Assembly (NCBI GenBank): GCA_029251085.1
Contig: JAQXDZ010000030.1
Span: forward strand, 1-64,000
Direction: 5' to 3'
Source of the DNA: Mariniblastus sp.
GTDB lineage: Bacteria > Planctomycetota > Planctomycetia > Pirellulales > Pirellulaceae
Length of the DNA stretch: 64,000 bases
The notes under the pieces are model-generated. The model did not search any database and was not told the DNA's origin. It saw only the letters and a program-made list of their open reading frames with translations. Of the stretch, positions 36,093-45,453 are shown piece after piece. How positions within the stretch are numbered: position 1 is the stretch's first letter; every line of letters begins with the position of its first letter. Both the position numbers and the translations under genes were made by a program.

Positions 36093-38468
36093 GTGGACTC
36101 GAACCCTCAATCTAACGCCCAAGCTGTACCCTTTGTTTTCACATCGCCAGATATTCCAGAAGACTCACCGTTCGATTTTTGGGGGATTCTCAATCGCCGA
36201 AAATGGCTGGTATTTCTGGGTTTAGTTACCGGCATGGCCCTTGGGGCCATCTACGACGCACAGTGTGAGACGATTTATAAAAGCGTTGCGAAAATCAAGA
36301 TAGAGCCCAAGGATCCGCTCTACCTACCCATGTCGCAAAACAGCAGGACGATGTTCCCGATGGCGGCGGACATGGCAATTCGGCACGATCAATTGATTGG
36401 CCAATACAACATCGTTCAACGCTGTCTACTTGAAAACAACCTTTCAGCACTGGAGTCGTTTTCAGATTTAGCCAACGATGAAACCATTCCAAACGTCATG
36501 GACAATCTCGTCGTGACGCAAAACAAAGACGAACAAGTTCTTTACGAATTAGTCTATTACAGTTCGGAACCCGACGACGCACAGACCATCCTGAACAACT
36601 TAATTGCGACCTATGAAACCGATTTAGGTGAGCAGTATCTCAACGAGAGTACAAAAGTTAGCGATCTTCTTACGTCAATCCATCGGGAATTTAAAGACAA
36701 TTACAGTGCCCTGCAAAAGCGACTCGACGCCGCTCATGAAGAAGACCAGGCGATCGTGGTCTCTCAAGGGAATATCACGCTGCACCAGGTCAAGGTGAAT
36801 GAACTAACCAAAATTCTTCAAACAGACCAAAACAAAATTGCGTTCCTCGGGAAAGATTTAGAACGGGCCAAGGAGGCCCTGCTGTCGGGCGAAAAAGAAA
36901 TCGAAGAAATGGTTTGGATCTTTAAAGAGCAAAATAAAATCAAAGACGACGGCCGCAGAGAAGAGGCAAGCAACCGGGATATTTTCCTACTCGAAAACAA
37001 GATCAGAGAATTGCAGGCCAATTACCGCCGCCTTGAGCAGATTTACGGTGCTGGAAACAAAGAACTCAAAGGACTAACCCAGGAAATCCAAACCTGGCAA
37101 ACCTCACTCAATAAATTAGTAGCCACCGGAGACGGTGAAAATCGCACGAACATCGAACCAAGAGAAATTCTTCAACGCCATATCCGATCTCTTGAACAAC
37201 AAATATTTGACCTGCGAGCCTCAATTGAAATCAACCAGCGGGCGCTCATTGAAAACTCTACAGAAGCAGGAAGAATTGCTTCCGTCCAACGAAAAATTGA
37301 AAACATCAACACCCAGATGAATGATGTTCGTGACTTTGTAAAGATCGCCGAAAAGAAATTGATTGAAATTGACGCGGGAGACAGCAACGCCAGTCAAGAA
37401 GGTTTTCGTTTTCAAAAGCTGCAAAACGCAACTTACGGTGAAGAAGTCTGGCCCATCCTTCTGGTCATCCTCGGAATTGGCGGACTACTCGGAAGCCTCA
37501 CAGGATTTGGACTTGGTTGTTTGGTAGAACTGGCGGACAAAACGTTCCACAATCCAGACGAAGTCATGAAGAAACTGAACGTACCGCTGATTGGTCATGT
37601 TCCCGTCATTGCACAAAACAAACGCTATCTTGTTGAAAACTCATCCATTGATTCTGTAGTTTGCACCTACCACCGTCCAAAATCTCAGGTGGCGGAAGCT
37701 TTCCGCGCCGTAAGAACTGCCCTCTACTTCAACACGCAGGGTAAAAATCACGCCATCATTCAGGTTACGAGTCCAACCCCCGGAGACGGAAAGTCCACGC
37801 TCGCGGCCAACCTCGCCGTTTCAATCGCGCAGTCTGGAAAAAGCGTTTTGTTAGTCGACGCAGACATGAGACGCCCTCGGCAGCACGTGACTTTTGGAAT
37901 CGAATCGTCACTTGGATTCGCAACTGTTCTCAGTGGACAGTCGGATTGGCGAGATTCAATGATTGAGAGTGGTGAAGTCAATGGATTGACGATCATGCCA
38001 TGCGGCACGCGTCCCAATAATCCAGCCGAACTCAGTTCTTCACCACAAATCGATGTTCTCTTTGAGCAAATGCGAGAAGAATTCGACTTTGTTATTATCG
38101 ATACGCCTCCGTTACTGGCTGTCACCGACCCAAGCCCAATCGCTGCTCGCGTTGACGGCGTTGTCCTCTGCCTGCGAATTAAAAAGAACGTCCGGGTCAG
38201 TGCTGAACGAGCCACCGAAATGCTGACGAATCTGGGGGCACATTGCATCGGATTGGTCGTCAATGGAGTTGGAGCCCAGTCCGGCTATGGCAGTCAATAC
38301 ACCTACGGAGCCTATCGTGCAGGATACTCCTACAACGGTTACGGATACGGTTATGGATACGGAACCGGTGGTGGAAAATACTACGATGAAGATAAAAAAG
38401 GCCGGCGATTTGAACCTGAAACAAGTCAGCTTCAACGAATCGAGTCGGCAGACCAAACAAGCGTCTAA
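36093..38468 (+). CDS. polysaccharide co-polymerase / BY-type tyrosine kinase (Wzc-like)
   Basis: A 792-residue inner-membrane protein that controls polymer length in capsule or exopolysaccharide export. GTG 36093 is chosen because GGAG lies eight bases upstream and a good promoter overlaps the earlier in-frame starts. Features in order: first membrane helix near residue 37-52, a Wzz domain, a long coiled-coil periplasmic region, a second membrane helix near 452-480, then the kinase. The kinase has Walker A SPTPGDGKST (about 561), Walker A' LLVDADMRRP (about 586) and Walker B FVIIDTPP (about 666). A tyrosine-rich tail (YGSQYTYGAYRAGYSYNGYG, about 730-750) is the autophosphorylation cluster. 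No phosphatase or outer-membrane partner is in the window. Confidence 0.88.
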   Translation: MDSNPQSNAQAVPFVFTSPDIPEDSPFDFWGILNRRKWLVFLGLVTGMALGAIYDAQCETIYKSVAKIKIEPKDPLYLPMSQNSRTMFPMAADMAIRHDQLIGQYNIVQRCLLENNLSALESFSDLANDETIPNVMDNLVVTQNKDEQVLYELVYYSSEPDDAQTILNNLIATYETDLGEQYLNESTKVSDLLTSIHREFKDNYSALQKRLDAAHEEDQAIVVSQGNITLHQVKVNELTKILQTDQNKIAFLGKDLERAKEALLSGEKEIEEMVWIFKEQNKIKDDGRREEASNRDIFLLENKIRELQANYRRLEQIYGAGNKELKGLTQEIQTWQTSLNKLVATGDGENRTNIEPREILQRHIRSLEQQIFDLRASIEINQRALIENSTEAGRIASVQRKIENINTQMNDVRDFVKIAEKKLIEIDAGDSNASQEGFRFQKLQNATYGEEVWPILLVILGIGGLLGSLTGFGLGCLVELADKTFHNPDEVMKKLNVPLIGHVPVIAQNKRYLVENSSIDSVVCTYHRPKSQVAEAFRAVRTALYFNTQGKNHAIIQVTSPTPGDGKSTLAANLAVSIAQSGKSVLLVDADMRRPRQHVTFGIESSLGFATVLSGQSDWRDSMIESGEVNGLTIMPCGTRPNNPAELSSSPQIDVLFEQMREEFDFVIIDTPPLLAVTDPSPIAARVDGVVLCLRIKKNVRVSAERATEMLTNLGAHCIGLVVNGVGAQSGYGSQYTYGAYRAGYSYNGYGYGYGYGTGGGKYYDEDKKGRRFEPETSQLQRIESADQTSV

Positions 38469-38664
38469 ACTTTACGTCTTTGTTTGAATCAATTGTTTCA
38501 TCACTTTCCCGCACGGGAAGGATCTGGCTGGCGTTCCCCTTGAGCGGTTTGCCGCCATGGTGGAAAACCGCCAAGCTAGCACCTTGACCTGACCTGTAAC
38601 GCAACGCGTCGCTTTGCTAATCTCCTCGAAAACAGGGTAATTACGCCAGTTCGGGGATATTCAA

Positions 38665-39474
38665 ATGCCAATCAAAATGGCTTCGCAAACGAAAAACAAC
38701 GTCGTGACCTACACGCTTCTTGCCGCGTCGCTGGGAATGTGCGTGAGTTTGACCGGATGTGCCGAAGGGGTACTATGGCGAACCGGTCAATACGTTCCTT
38801 GGGCTCAAAATAAATGGATTGAGGAAGAGAAGATCGCAGATACCCTGTTTGTGAAAAAACGGGAAATGCGCGAGCGGGTCGAATTTGCCATCAATGGAAC
38901 TCAGCAAGATCAACAAAATGCAGCAAAATTTCTGGCTGAAATCGTCCGCCGAAACTCCATACTTTTACATCGAATCTATGCGGTGAAACTGTTAGGTCAA
39001 CTTGATTGTCCAGCATCGCTGCAAGCACTTCAAGAAGCGACTGAAAATTCCAATTCTGAAATCAGAATCGCAGCGATCGGATCCCTCGAACAATTGCCTG
39101 CCGACGAATCGCTTCCACGGTTACAAGAAATATTGATGGATGACTCGAACACCGACGTGCGACTAGCTGCTGCCAGAGCAATTGGTGAATTTTCCGGTGA
39201 ACAAGCAATCGCTGCCGTTGCGGTCGCTTTGGACGATCAGGATCCTGCTCTTCAGCGGAGAGTCATGCAGTCGTTGGAGAAGATTTCCGGCGAACCGCTG
39301 GGGATAGATCTAGTGGCTTGGGAACAGTACGTCAAAGCGACTACCAGCGACCGCATTGCACCTACTCGAAAACTTAACTCGACTCTCGACGACTATTTTG
39401 AGAGCGACACACCCAAAAGGTCAGCCGACAATTCGTTTCAACCAAAAGTTGAGAAAAGCTGGCAGACTCCGTGA
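38665..39474 (+). CDS. HEAT-repeat lipoprotein
   Basis: A 269-residue predicted lipoprotein whose signal ends in SLTGC. After a short linker (KWIEEEKIADTLFVKKREMRERVEF) come helical HEAT-type repeats: AVKLLGQLDCPASLQALQEA, IRIAAIGSLEQLPADES, VRLAAARAIGEFSGEQA and QRRVMQSLEKISGEP. Such repeats serve protein binding. The C-terminus is polar and has no domain. It starts about 200 bases after the BY-kinase gene on the same strand, so it may share its transcript, but nothing in the sequence proves a link. Function unknown. Confidence 0.75.
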   Translation: MPIKMASQTKNNVVTYTLLAASLGMCVSLTGCAEGVLWRTGQYVPWAQNKWIEEEKIADTLFVKKREMRERVEFAINGTQQDQQNAAKFLAEIVRRNSILLHRIYAVKLLGQLDCPASLQALQEATENSNSEIRIAAIGSLEQLPADESLPRLQEILMDDSNTDVRLAAARAIGEFSGEQAIAAVAVALDDQDPALQRRVMQSLEKISGEPLGIDLVAWEQYVKATTSDRIAPTRKLNSTLDDYFESDTPKRSADNSFQPKVEKSWQTP

Positions 39475-39705
39475 GACCGCTGCAAAGCAACTTGCCCTAG
39501 CGACCCCTCATTTCTAACCACCTTCTTTTCGGTCGACTTTGTCAATTCTCCAGCCTGCCTGCGCGAATTGAACAAGAAATTCACAGAGCGGTGTGCTTGC
39601 TTGACGTCTAAAATGCCGATAAAACATAGTAGTCTGTCAATTATGTTTTGAAAAGTTCTGCATGGCCCCACCATCGCGTCCGGTTTGTCCGAAAGCCAGT
39701 GTTTG

Positions 39706-40635
39706 ATGTCGTTACCTAAAAAGCACAAATCGTTTTTCTCGTTTGTTGATGCTGGTGTTAAACTAGTGAAGGCTTCGGATGCTGACGCGTTGCTTGTTTT
39801 GATGGAAAAACAAACCGATTGGGCCAGGCTGAAACGGAAATCGGTAAATCAGGTCCTAATCATTGCGACCCACGATGACGCGATTCACGCTTCTGCAACT
39901 GAGGCTGAAATCCATTCAATTCACTTGGAAATGCCAGAAGCTTCCGTCCAAAATCAGCTCACACAGGCCGTTCTGGCGAGTGTCGCATCGGAAAAGGTAA
40001 AACCGGGTTCTACGGTGGTCGCAATCTACAGCGGCTTTGACACCGAAGACATTGATACGATTTCAGTATTAAAATTAACGGAGCATCTTGGACGTTTAAC
40101 CGCCCGCGATTTGCGGAAACTCGAAACCAAAGTACCCCTGGATACCCTCAAAGCAGTCGTCGACCTAGCCGTGGCCATCGGCCGCGAAGGACGGGAGGGC
40201 AAGGCCGTGGGCACCATGTTTATCGTGGGTGACCACCGGAAAGTTCTCGACGAAAGCCGACCCGCAGGATTCGACCTTGTCAAAGGCTATACACGAAAAG
40301 AACGAAACATCTTTGATGGTAAGGTCCGGGAAGGTATTAAAGAAATTGCCCAGTTAGACGGGATGTTTATCATTTCTTCCGACGGCACGGTTGAAGGCAG
40401 TTCACGAATCATCGACACTTCACCGGTCGAAATTACGATGACCAAAGGGCTCGGCTCGCGGCATTTTTCTGGAGCAGCAATCAGCAAAAACACCAAAGCG
40501 ATTGCTGTGATTGTCAGCCAGACCAACGGCACCGTCAGAATTTTCCAAAACGGCGAAGTGGTTCTCCGGATTGAACCGCTCCAGCGAGCCATGAAATGGA
40601 AAGATCTCGATAGCGATCACCCGGACACCGATTGA
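39706..40635 (+). CDS. DacZ-like diadenylate cyclase (PK_C-like plus DAC domain)
   Basis: Predicted to make c-di-AMP from ATP. The start is ATG 39706 (309 residues). The N-terminal half is an alpha/beta domain (ADALLVLMEKQTDW, VLIIATHDDA) like the pyruvate-kinase C-terminal domain of archaeal DacZ. The C-terminal half is a DisA_N/DAC domain with VGTMFIVGD, LDGMFIISSDGTV and GLGSRHFSGAAIS. The two catalytic motifs are variants: DGM (218-220) for DGA and RHF (252-254) for RHR. These may still bind ATP but their activity is not certain. It is surrounded by unrelated genes. Role in c-di-AMP signalling is inferred from the domain. Confidence 0.72.
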   Translation: MSLPKKHKSFFSFVDAGVKLVKASDADALLVLMEKQTDWARLKRKSVNQVLIIATHDDAIHASATEAEIHSIHLEMPEASVQNQLTQAVLASVASEKVKPGSTVVAIYSGFDTEDIDTISVLKLTEHLGRLTARDLRKLETKVPLDTLKAVVDLAVAIGREGREGKAVGTMFIVGDHRKVLDESRPAGFDLVKGYTRKERNIFDGKVREGIKEIAQLDGMFIISSDGTVEGSSRIIDTSPVEITMTKGLGSRHFSGAAISKNTKAIAVIVSQTNGTVRIFQNGEVVLRIEPLQRAMKWKDLDSDHPDTD

Positions 40636-40650
40636 TTCCCTCTCGTTGAA

Positions 40651-41343
40651 TTAATCTGCTTTTAAAGACTCTAAATCCATTGGTACTCCGATCCCAACCA
40701 CCACGACTGTGCCGGTAAACAACCGGGCGCCGCCGTTTTGGAATCCAATTTTCTCATCAACCATCGTACAGGTTACATCCGCTCGAAACGTAGGTTCAGA
40801 CGCCCCCCCAGAGTCGCAGTCTAAACCCGTTGGCAAATCAACCGCCAGTTTTTTAACCGACAATATATTTGCGGCAACGATCGCCTTTGCGATTGGTGGC
40901 CGCAGAACTCCGCTGGCTCCTGTTCCCAACAACGCATCCACAATCCAGGTTGTCGGTTGCGTACCCACCTTCGCAAATTCTTCGCTCGTTTCGGCGGCAC
41001 TCCAATCAGGGTCAAACCTGTCAATTTCGATGCCTAGTTGCCGCAACACATCCAAATTTACCCGTGAATCCCCCGCGTACTTTTCAATCTCTTGAAAAAG
41101 CATGACCCTCACGTTGCAACTTGCCAACGCGAGATGGCGAGCAATCACAAATCCATCACCCCCATTATTCCCCGGGCCGCATAAAATCAAAACTGAAGGC
41201 TCTCGGCGGTTGTCCACCGCAGACCAATTCAATAAACACTCGGCGCACGACCGCCCCGCATTCTCCATCAAAATTAAACTTGGAATCCCGATCTCATTCA
41301 CTGCAATTTCATCCACCCTCCGACTCATCTCACGGTTCAACAC
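40651..41343 (-). CDS. nnrE: NAD(P)H-hydrate epimerase (YjeF N-terminal family)
   Basis: This enzyme repairs NAD(P)HX by interconverting its R and S forms. The 230-residue protein has LNREMSRRVDE, SLILMENAG, CGPGNNGGDGFV (the nucleotide loop, 55-66), and VDALLGTGASG and LAVDLPTGLDCD, all in the order of YjeF_N proteins. It lacks the fused dehydratase domain, as in some bacteria. Its start is GTG 41343, with TAGGAG six bases upstream, which supports it over ATG 41328. It stands alone on the minus strand and faces the diadenylate cyclase gene tail to tail. Confidence 0.88.
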   Translation of the reverse strand: MLNREMSRRVDEIAVNEIGIPSLILMENAGRSCAECLLNWSAVDNRREPSVLILCGPGNNGGDGFVIARHLALASCNVRVMLFQEIEKYAGDSRVNLDVLRQLGIEIDRFDPDWSAAETSEEFAKVGTQPTTWIVDALLGTGASGVLRPPIAKAIVAANILSVKKLAVDLPTGLDCDSGGASEPTFRADVTCTMVDEKIGFQNGGARLFTGTVVVVGIGVPMDLESLKAD

Positions 41344-41599
41344 GCTGATCTCCTAAATTGAATGCCACCCTCGATTCCGATCAGCCATAACGACATATTT
41401 CGTCGCCACCAATATAAAACCCATCTGAAAAATTTACTGCAATCGATTGGATAAACCACTCGTTTTTTTGCTAGAATCGTGCTGCGGCAATCAACCACCG
41501 ACTCTAACGTCACTCTTTTGGCAGAAAGTCGTCGCCCGCAATCGAAACTCAAGCGTACAATCAAAATTCAAACGTATTAATAGATAGACTGTAAATCCA

Positions 41600-41803
41600 A
41601 TGCCCATATATGAATTTATTTGCCTGAGTTGCAACTCAGAGCTTGAACTCTTGGTAAAAAGTGATGCAAAACCCAACTGCCCTGAGTGCCAAAGTGGAAA
41701 GCTCGAAAAGCAGTTGAGTGTAATTTCATCTACAACGTCAACGCAAAATGACGCCGCTCCGGCATCTTGTGCACAACCACGCTGCTGTGGCGGCGGTTGC
41801 TAA
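41600..41803 (+). CDS. FmdB-type zinc ribbon protein
   Basis: A 67-residue protein beginning MPIYEFICLSCNSELELL with a second pair in NCPECQSGKLEK. This is the CxxC...CxxC zinc ribbon of the FmdB regulatory family. The tail is Cys-rich (SCAQPRCCGGGC), a pattern often seen at the end of these small proteins. It may bind zinc and regulate or assist other proteins. The gene is divergent from nnrE, and a DUF1080 gene follows after about 130 bases. Confidence 0.85.
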   Translation: MPIYEFICLSCNSELELLVKSDAKPNCPECQSGKLEKQLSVISSTTSTQNDAAPASCAQPRCCGGGC

Positions 41804-41932
41804 CCAAGCTGGTCAATCAACACTGATTTATGACCCGCGGTAGCAAAGTTAATTGGCGTACGAATGTTACACAATTAATCATCTACGAAACACTATCCAA
41901 TCACTAACCACTTCTTACAAAGAGACTCCAAC

Positions 41933-42556
41933 ATGCGTCACCTGATTTTCGCCTTACTACTTGCATTGATTCCAGCCAATCTTGTTTCAGCACAAACCGA
42001 ATGGCAAACGATGTTCAATGGAAAAAACCTCGACGGCTGGCGAATTAACGAGAGCCCTGATTCATTCAAAGTTGTAGATGGCTGTTTAGTCGTTGAAGGA
42101 CCCCGCGGACATGCGTTCTACACCGGTAAGGATGAAAAAGCTGCTGAAAAGATAACTGACTTTCACTTCAAAGCGAAAGTTCAAACCATGCCGGGTGCGA
42201 ACTCCGGAATTTATTTCCATACGAAGTTCCTTAAAAGTGGCTGGCCCAACCGTGGCTACGAAGCCCAGGTCAACAACACGCAATCCGACAAGAAAAAGAC
42301 TGGCGGACTGTACAATGTCAAAGATAATTTTAAAGCACCCGTCAAAGACAACGAGTGGTTTGATTACGACATCATTGTGAAAGGCAAGCACATTGTTGTG
42401 AAGATCAACGGTGAAACCATTTCTGATTACACCGAGCCCGACGATCTCGATCGTCCAGACCGGCAGCTTTCAAGCGGAACGTTTGCCCTTCAAGCCCATG
42501 ACCCTGGAAGCAAAGTTCTTTACAAAGACTTGAAATTCAAAGATCTTTCAAAATAG
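41933..42556 (+). CDS. exported DUF1080 (3-keto-disaccharide hydrolase-like) protein
   Basis: A 207-residue exported protein. MRHLIFALLLALIPANLVSA is a Sec signal peptide with likely cleavage after SAQ. The mature domain is the DUF1080 beta-sandwich: MFNGKNLDGWRIN, GCLVVEGP, DFHFKAKVQTMPGANSGIYFH, GYEAQVNN, GGLYNV and NEWFDYDIIVKGKHIVVKIN. Planctomycetes have many such proteins. Some relatives hydrolyse 3-keto-glucosides, which hints at polysaccharide breakdown. It ends convergently with the tryptophan dioxygenase gene. The substrate is unknown. Confidence 0.88.
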   Translation: MRHLIFALLLALIPANLVSAQTEWQTMFNGKNLDGWRINESPDSFKVVDGCLVVEGPRGHAFYTGKDEKAAEKITDFHFKAKVQTMPGANSGIYFHTKFLKSGWPNRGYEAQVNNTQSDKKKTGGLYNVKDNFKAPVKDNEWFDYDIIVKGKHIVVKINGETISDYTEPDDLDRPDRQLSSGTFALQAHDPGSKVLYKDLKFKDLSK

Positions 42557-42605
42557 TCCAGCTACAATCGTCACTTGACGAATCTAGACCTTCGACTCAA
42601 GCGGG

Positions 42606-43697
42606 CTAGTGATTTTCTCCATGAAAGAAAAATCCTAGCCCCCGTCGCAGCTCATCAGGTAGGACAGGCAGATCCTCACGTGGGATCAAAAAGGTTGACA
42701 GCTTGAACAGATCCAGAAACGCCCGGTTTTGTCGAGTCGTTGCATTGAGATAGTTATGTCCGGAAGACCCACCTGTTCCGATCTTAGCCCCCAACATTCG
42801 CTGCACCATCATTGCGTGCCGTTGCCGCCAATTGGTGAACATTTCATCAATATCGAGCAACAGAGTTAAATAGCGAAACGGTGTGTACAGCATTGGCTCG
42901 TCACGATAAAGGTTGATAAACAAGGCTGCCAAGAACCCTTCATGTGACAAGCGAAACTCCCCTGATCCACGCAACTCTTCGAACTTATCACGATCCAGCA
43001 GCGATTCAAATTGCGTACGCGACATTTCCAGGCCATTCAGCTGAAACTCCTTCTCCCGCTCACTCAAAGTTGGATTTCCCCGAATAATATCCGCATCAGA
43101 GTCGAGCATTTTATTCACAGCATGATCGTAGGCTTCCCAAAATCGAAATTCATTAAATTTCAAAAACGGCATTCGCCCCAACCAGCTATCGGTCAGCTCT
43201 AAAAGAGACCTCTGACTTTCCAGCTCTTCGAGAGTTTGATAATCGGCGGCAGATAGCCTCGAGTGAAAAAATTCTTTGTCGGCGTTAATTCGATGTTCAC
43301 GCTTGATCCCAAGCTGAATCTCAATTTTTTTGAATTGCACACTTTGAAACCCCGACGCAGGAACCAGCAAATCACGAAACTCCATAAAATCTAGAGGGGT
43401 CATCGTTTCGATAATATCGATCTGCTGAATCAACACACGCTGAATCGTTTTGATACGTGACAGATGGTGTATCACCTGACCCATTTTCTTATCTTCAATC
43501 ACCGGATCTTTGAAAACATTGATGACCGCCGCCAGCTCATACAAAACTTGCTTGAACCACAATTCATAGGCCTGATGAGTGACGATAAATAACATTTCAT
43601 CATGCGCGATCTTGCCATTTTTTTCACTCTCCAATTCCTGTGCATTAAGAATTTTGTCAAGCTGCAAATAGTCGCCGTAATAAATGCCAGATGTCAT
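42606..43697 (-). CDS. kynA: tryptophan 2,3-dioxygenase
   Basis: A haem enzyme that opens tryptophan to N-formylkynurenine, the first step of the kynurenine route. The 363-residue protein has YGDYLQLDKIL, HDEMLFIVTHQAYELWFKQ and ETMTPLDFMEFR. RHAMMVQRM supplies the haem-ligand histidine, and GTGGSSGHNYL is the substrate-site glycine loop. It is longer than many bacterial TDOs (about 280) but within the family's range. The start is ATG 43697. Kynurenine 3-monooxygenase is also present on the minus strand near 62.5-64 kb, so this organism probably makes NAD or degrades tryptophan this way. Confidence 0.94.
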   Translation of the reverse strand: MTSGIYYGDYLQLDKILNAQELESEKNGKIAHDEMLFIVTHQAYELWFKQVLYELAAVINVFKDPVIEDKKMGQVIHHLSRIKTIQRVLIQQIDIIETMTPLDFMEFRDLLVPASGFQSVQFKKIEIQLGIKREHRINADKEFFHSRLSAADYQTLEELESQRSLLELTDSWLGRMPFLKFNEFRFWEAYDHAVNKMLDSDADIIRGNPTLSEREKEFQLNGLEMSRTQFESLLDRDKFEELRGSGEFRLSHEGFLAALFINLYRDEPMLYTPFRYLTLLLDIDEMFTNWRQRHAMMVQRMLGAKIGTGGSSGHNYLNATTRQNRAFLDLFKLSTFLIPREDLPVLPDELRRGLGFFFHGENH

Positions 43698-43904
43698 ACT
43701 TATCTTCGTGGAAAAGGTTCTTAATTGATCCCAGCGATGCGAATACTCGCCGATACCTGGGCATCCACAGTCTAATGCGCAGACCAGCTAAAAGTAATAG
43801 GTATGGCTCAAGCACAATTCTTGGAACTTAGCAAAACCTGGCAAAACTTAGCCAATTCATTTGCCATCGCGACTCTCCTCCCTTTCATTTCGAACTTGCT
43901 GGAA

Positions 43905-43938
43905 AACAAAAAAAGACGACGGCTTTAGCCGTCGTCTT
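43905..43938 (-). terminator. terminator after the Gfo/Idh/MocA gene
   Basis: An 11-base-pair stem (43913-43923 with 43928-43938, four-base loop) stands 36 bases past the stop of the minus-strand oxidoreductase. On the minus strand it is followed by a T-rich run (43905-43914), as expected for a Rho-independent terminator. Confidence 0.8.
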
Positions 43939-43973
43939 ATTCGATTTTTCAAGGAGTGTCCCGTTTTTGAGAC

Positions 43974-45290
43974 CTACCATTCACTACCTGGGCGGGCGAC
44001 TTTATCGGGAACATAATTCTCCGCATTGTAAATGTCGTCTGGACCCAATCTCTTTTCAGATTTCATAAAATCTTCCCATTTGATTTTCTTTCCAGTGTAG
44101 GCCGCATCGCGCCCAATCAAAGCCATCAACGTACTGTAACTCATATAAGTTCCATTGTTGATTGGCTTTCCTTCGCGAATACTCCTAAACAGGTGCTGGT
44201 GCTCCACATCATACATACTTGGGTTACGTTTCTTATGTGAAAACTTACCGTCCTCGTTGATGATCTGCCCCTTGAGAATCTTCGCAGTTCCCTTGGTACC
44301 AACGATGTGGTCCTCAGTTTCATTAAAACATCCAGCCATCTGACGGCAGTTTGTGTGAGCCTTAATGTCGCTGTCTTCCCACTCAAAAACGGTGGAGAAG
44401 TGGTCGTAGACATTACCCCACTTTTCGTTCGTTCGAACTAATCGCCCGCCCGTGGCATAACAGCTAACTGGTGGAATATCGTCCATCAGCCAAAGGGCCT
44501 TATCGATCGAGTGAATATGCTGCTCGGCGATATGATCTCCTGAGAGCCAATTAAAGTAGAGCCAGTTTCGCAACTGATATTCCATCGGTGACCACTTCCG
44601 AACTTCTTTGGTTACCGGGTCGGTTGTACTGTCGCCGCGGTGCCAAAGCGTGCCGGTTAAGTAATTTTCTTGAATAGATCTAACTTCGCCGATCTCGCCG
44701 TTCTTGATCCGACTGATCATGTCATTAACACCAAGGTCATATCGCCAGCAGAGACCGGAAACAACACTCTGACCGTTGGCTGCAGCCTTCTTACAAGACT
44801 CCATCACCGAACGAACACCGGGCACATCAACTCCAACAGGCTTTTCACAGAAAACATGCTTTCCAGCATCAACTGCCGCTTTCAACTGCATCGGTCGGAA
44901 GTAAGGCGGAGTCGCAAGAATGACGACGTCGACATCGCTGGCAACTAGATTCTTATAGCAATCCAGCCCATCAAACATGTGATCTTTATCAACGTTAAAT
45001 CGGTCTGGCAACTGCTTTGAGAGTGATTTCGCACAAGACTCAATGCGATCTGGAAACGCATCGGCCAAAGCAACCACTGAAGTATTGGAATCAGCATTCG
45101 TTGCGTTCAAGACCGCTCCGGTTCCACGCCCTCCACAGCCAATCAAACCAATTTTCAATTTGTCGTTATCGCTATTGTGATACCCAAAAACCGGTTTAGG
45201 AATCATGGAAGAGCCGATAGTACCAACAGCTGCTACCTTAGCAGAAGTCGATATAAACTTGCGGCGATCTGGTTTCGAATTCGACGGCAT
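43974..45290 (-). CDS. Gfo/Idh/MocA family oxidoreductase with Tat signal
   Basis: A 438-residue NAD(P)-dependent sugar-type oxidoreductase. The N-terminus has the twin-arginine motif DRRKFISTS and a weakly hydrophobic stretch, so it is predicted to be exported folded. The Rossmann loop is IGLIGCGGRGTGAV. EKPVGVD (the conserved EKP lysine) follows, with the active-site region further on (HIAEQHIHSIDKALWLMDD). Tat-exported members of this family are a planctomycete hallmark and are linked to polysaccharide use. The substrate is unknown. It starts upstream of its own terminator as a single gene, with DUF1570 as the next gene upstream on the same strand. Confidence 0.9.
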   Translation of the reverse strand: MPSNSKPDRRKFISTSAKVAAVGTIGSSMIPKPVFGYHNSDNDKLKIGLIGCGGRGTGAVLNATNADSNTSVVALADAFPDRIESCAKSLSKQLPDRFNVDKDHMFDGLDCYKNLVASDVDVVILATPPYFRPMQLKAAVDAGKHVFCEKPVGVDVPGVRSVMESCKKAAANGQSVVSGLCWRYDLGVNDMISRIKNGEIGEVRSIQENYLTGTLWHRGDSTTDPVTKEVRKWSPMEYQLRNWLYFNWLSGDHIAEQHIHSIDKALWLMDDIPPVSCYATGGRLVRTNEKWGNVYDHFSTVFEWEDSDIKAHTNCRQMAGCFNETEDHIVGTKGTAKILKGQIINEDGKFSHKKRNPSMYDVEHQHLFRSIREGKPINNGTYMSYSTLMALIGRDAAYTGKKIKWEDFMKSEKRLGPDDIYNAENYVPDKVARPGSEW

Positions 45291-45453
45291 CTTTTAACTC
45301 CGTAAAGCAATAAAATTGCAATAAAACTACTTGGTTTAATTAATAATAACTTTCAACGACATTTGATCATAACCACCTCGGATTATCCGATGCAAGTGAT
45401 TCATCGAACTATAGACAGCAAAAACAAGAACCTCTCACAAACTGTTAACTTCA

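Noticed and set aside
38505-38519. Inverted repeat TTCCC/GGGAA after the BY-kinase gene
   Set aside because: The stem is only five base pairs with no T-run, too weak to call a terminator.
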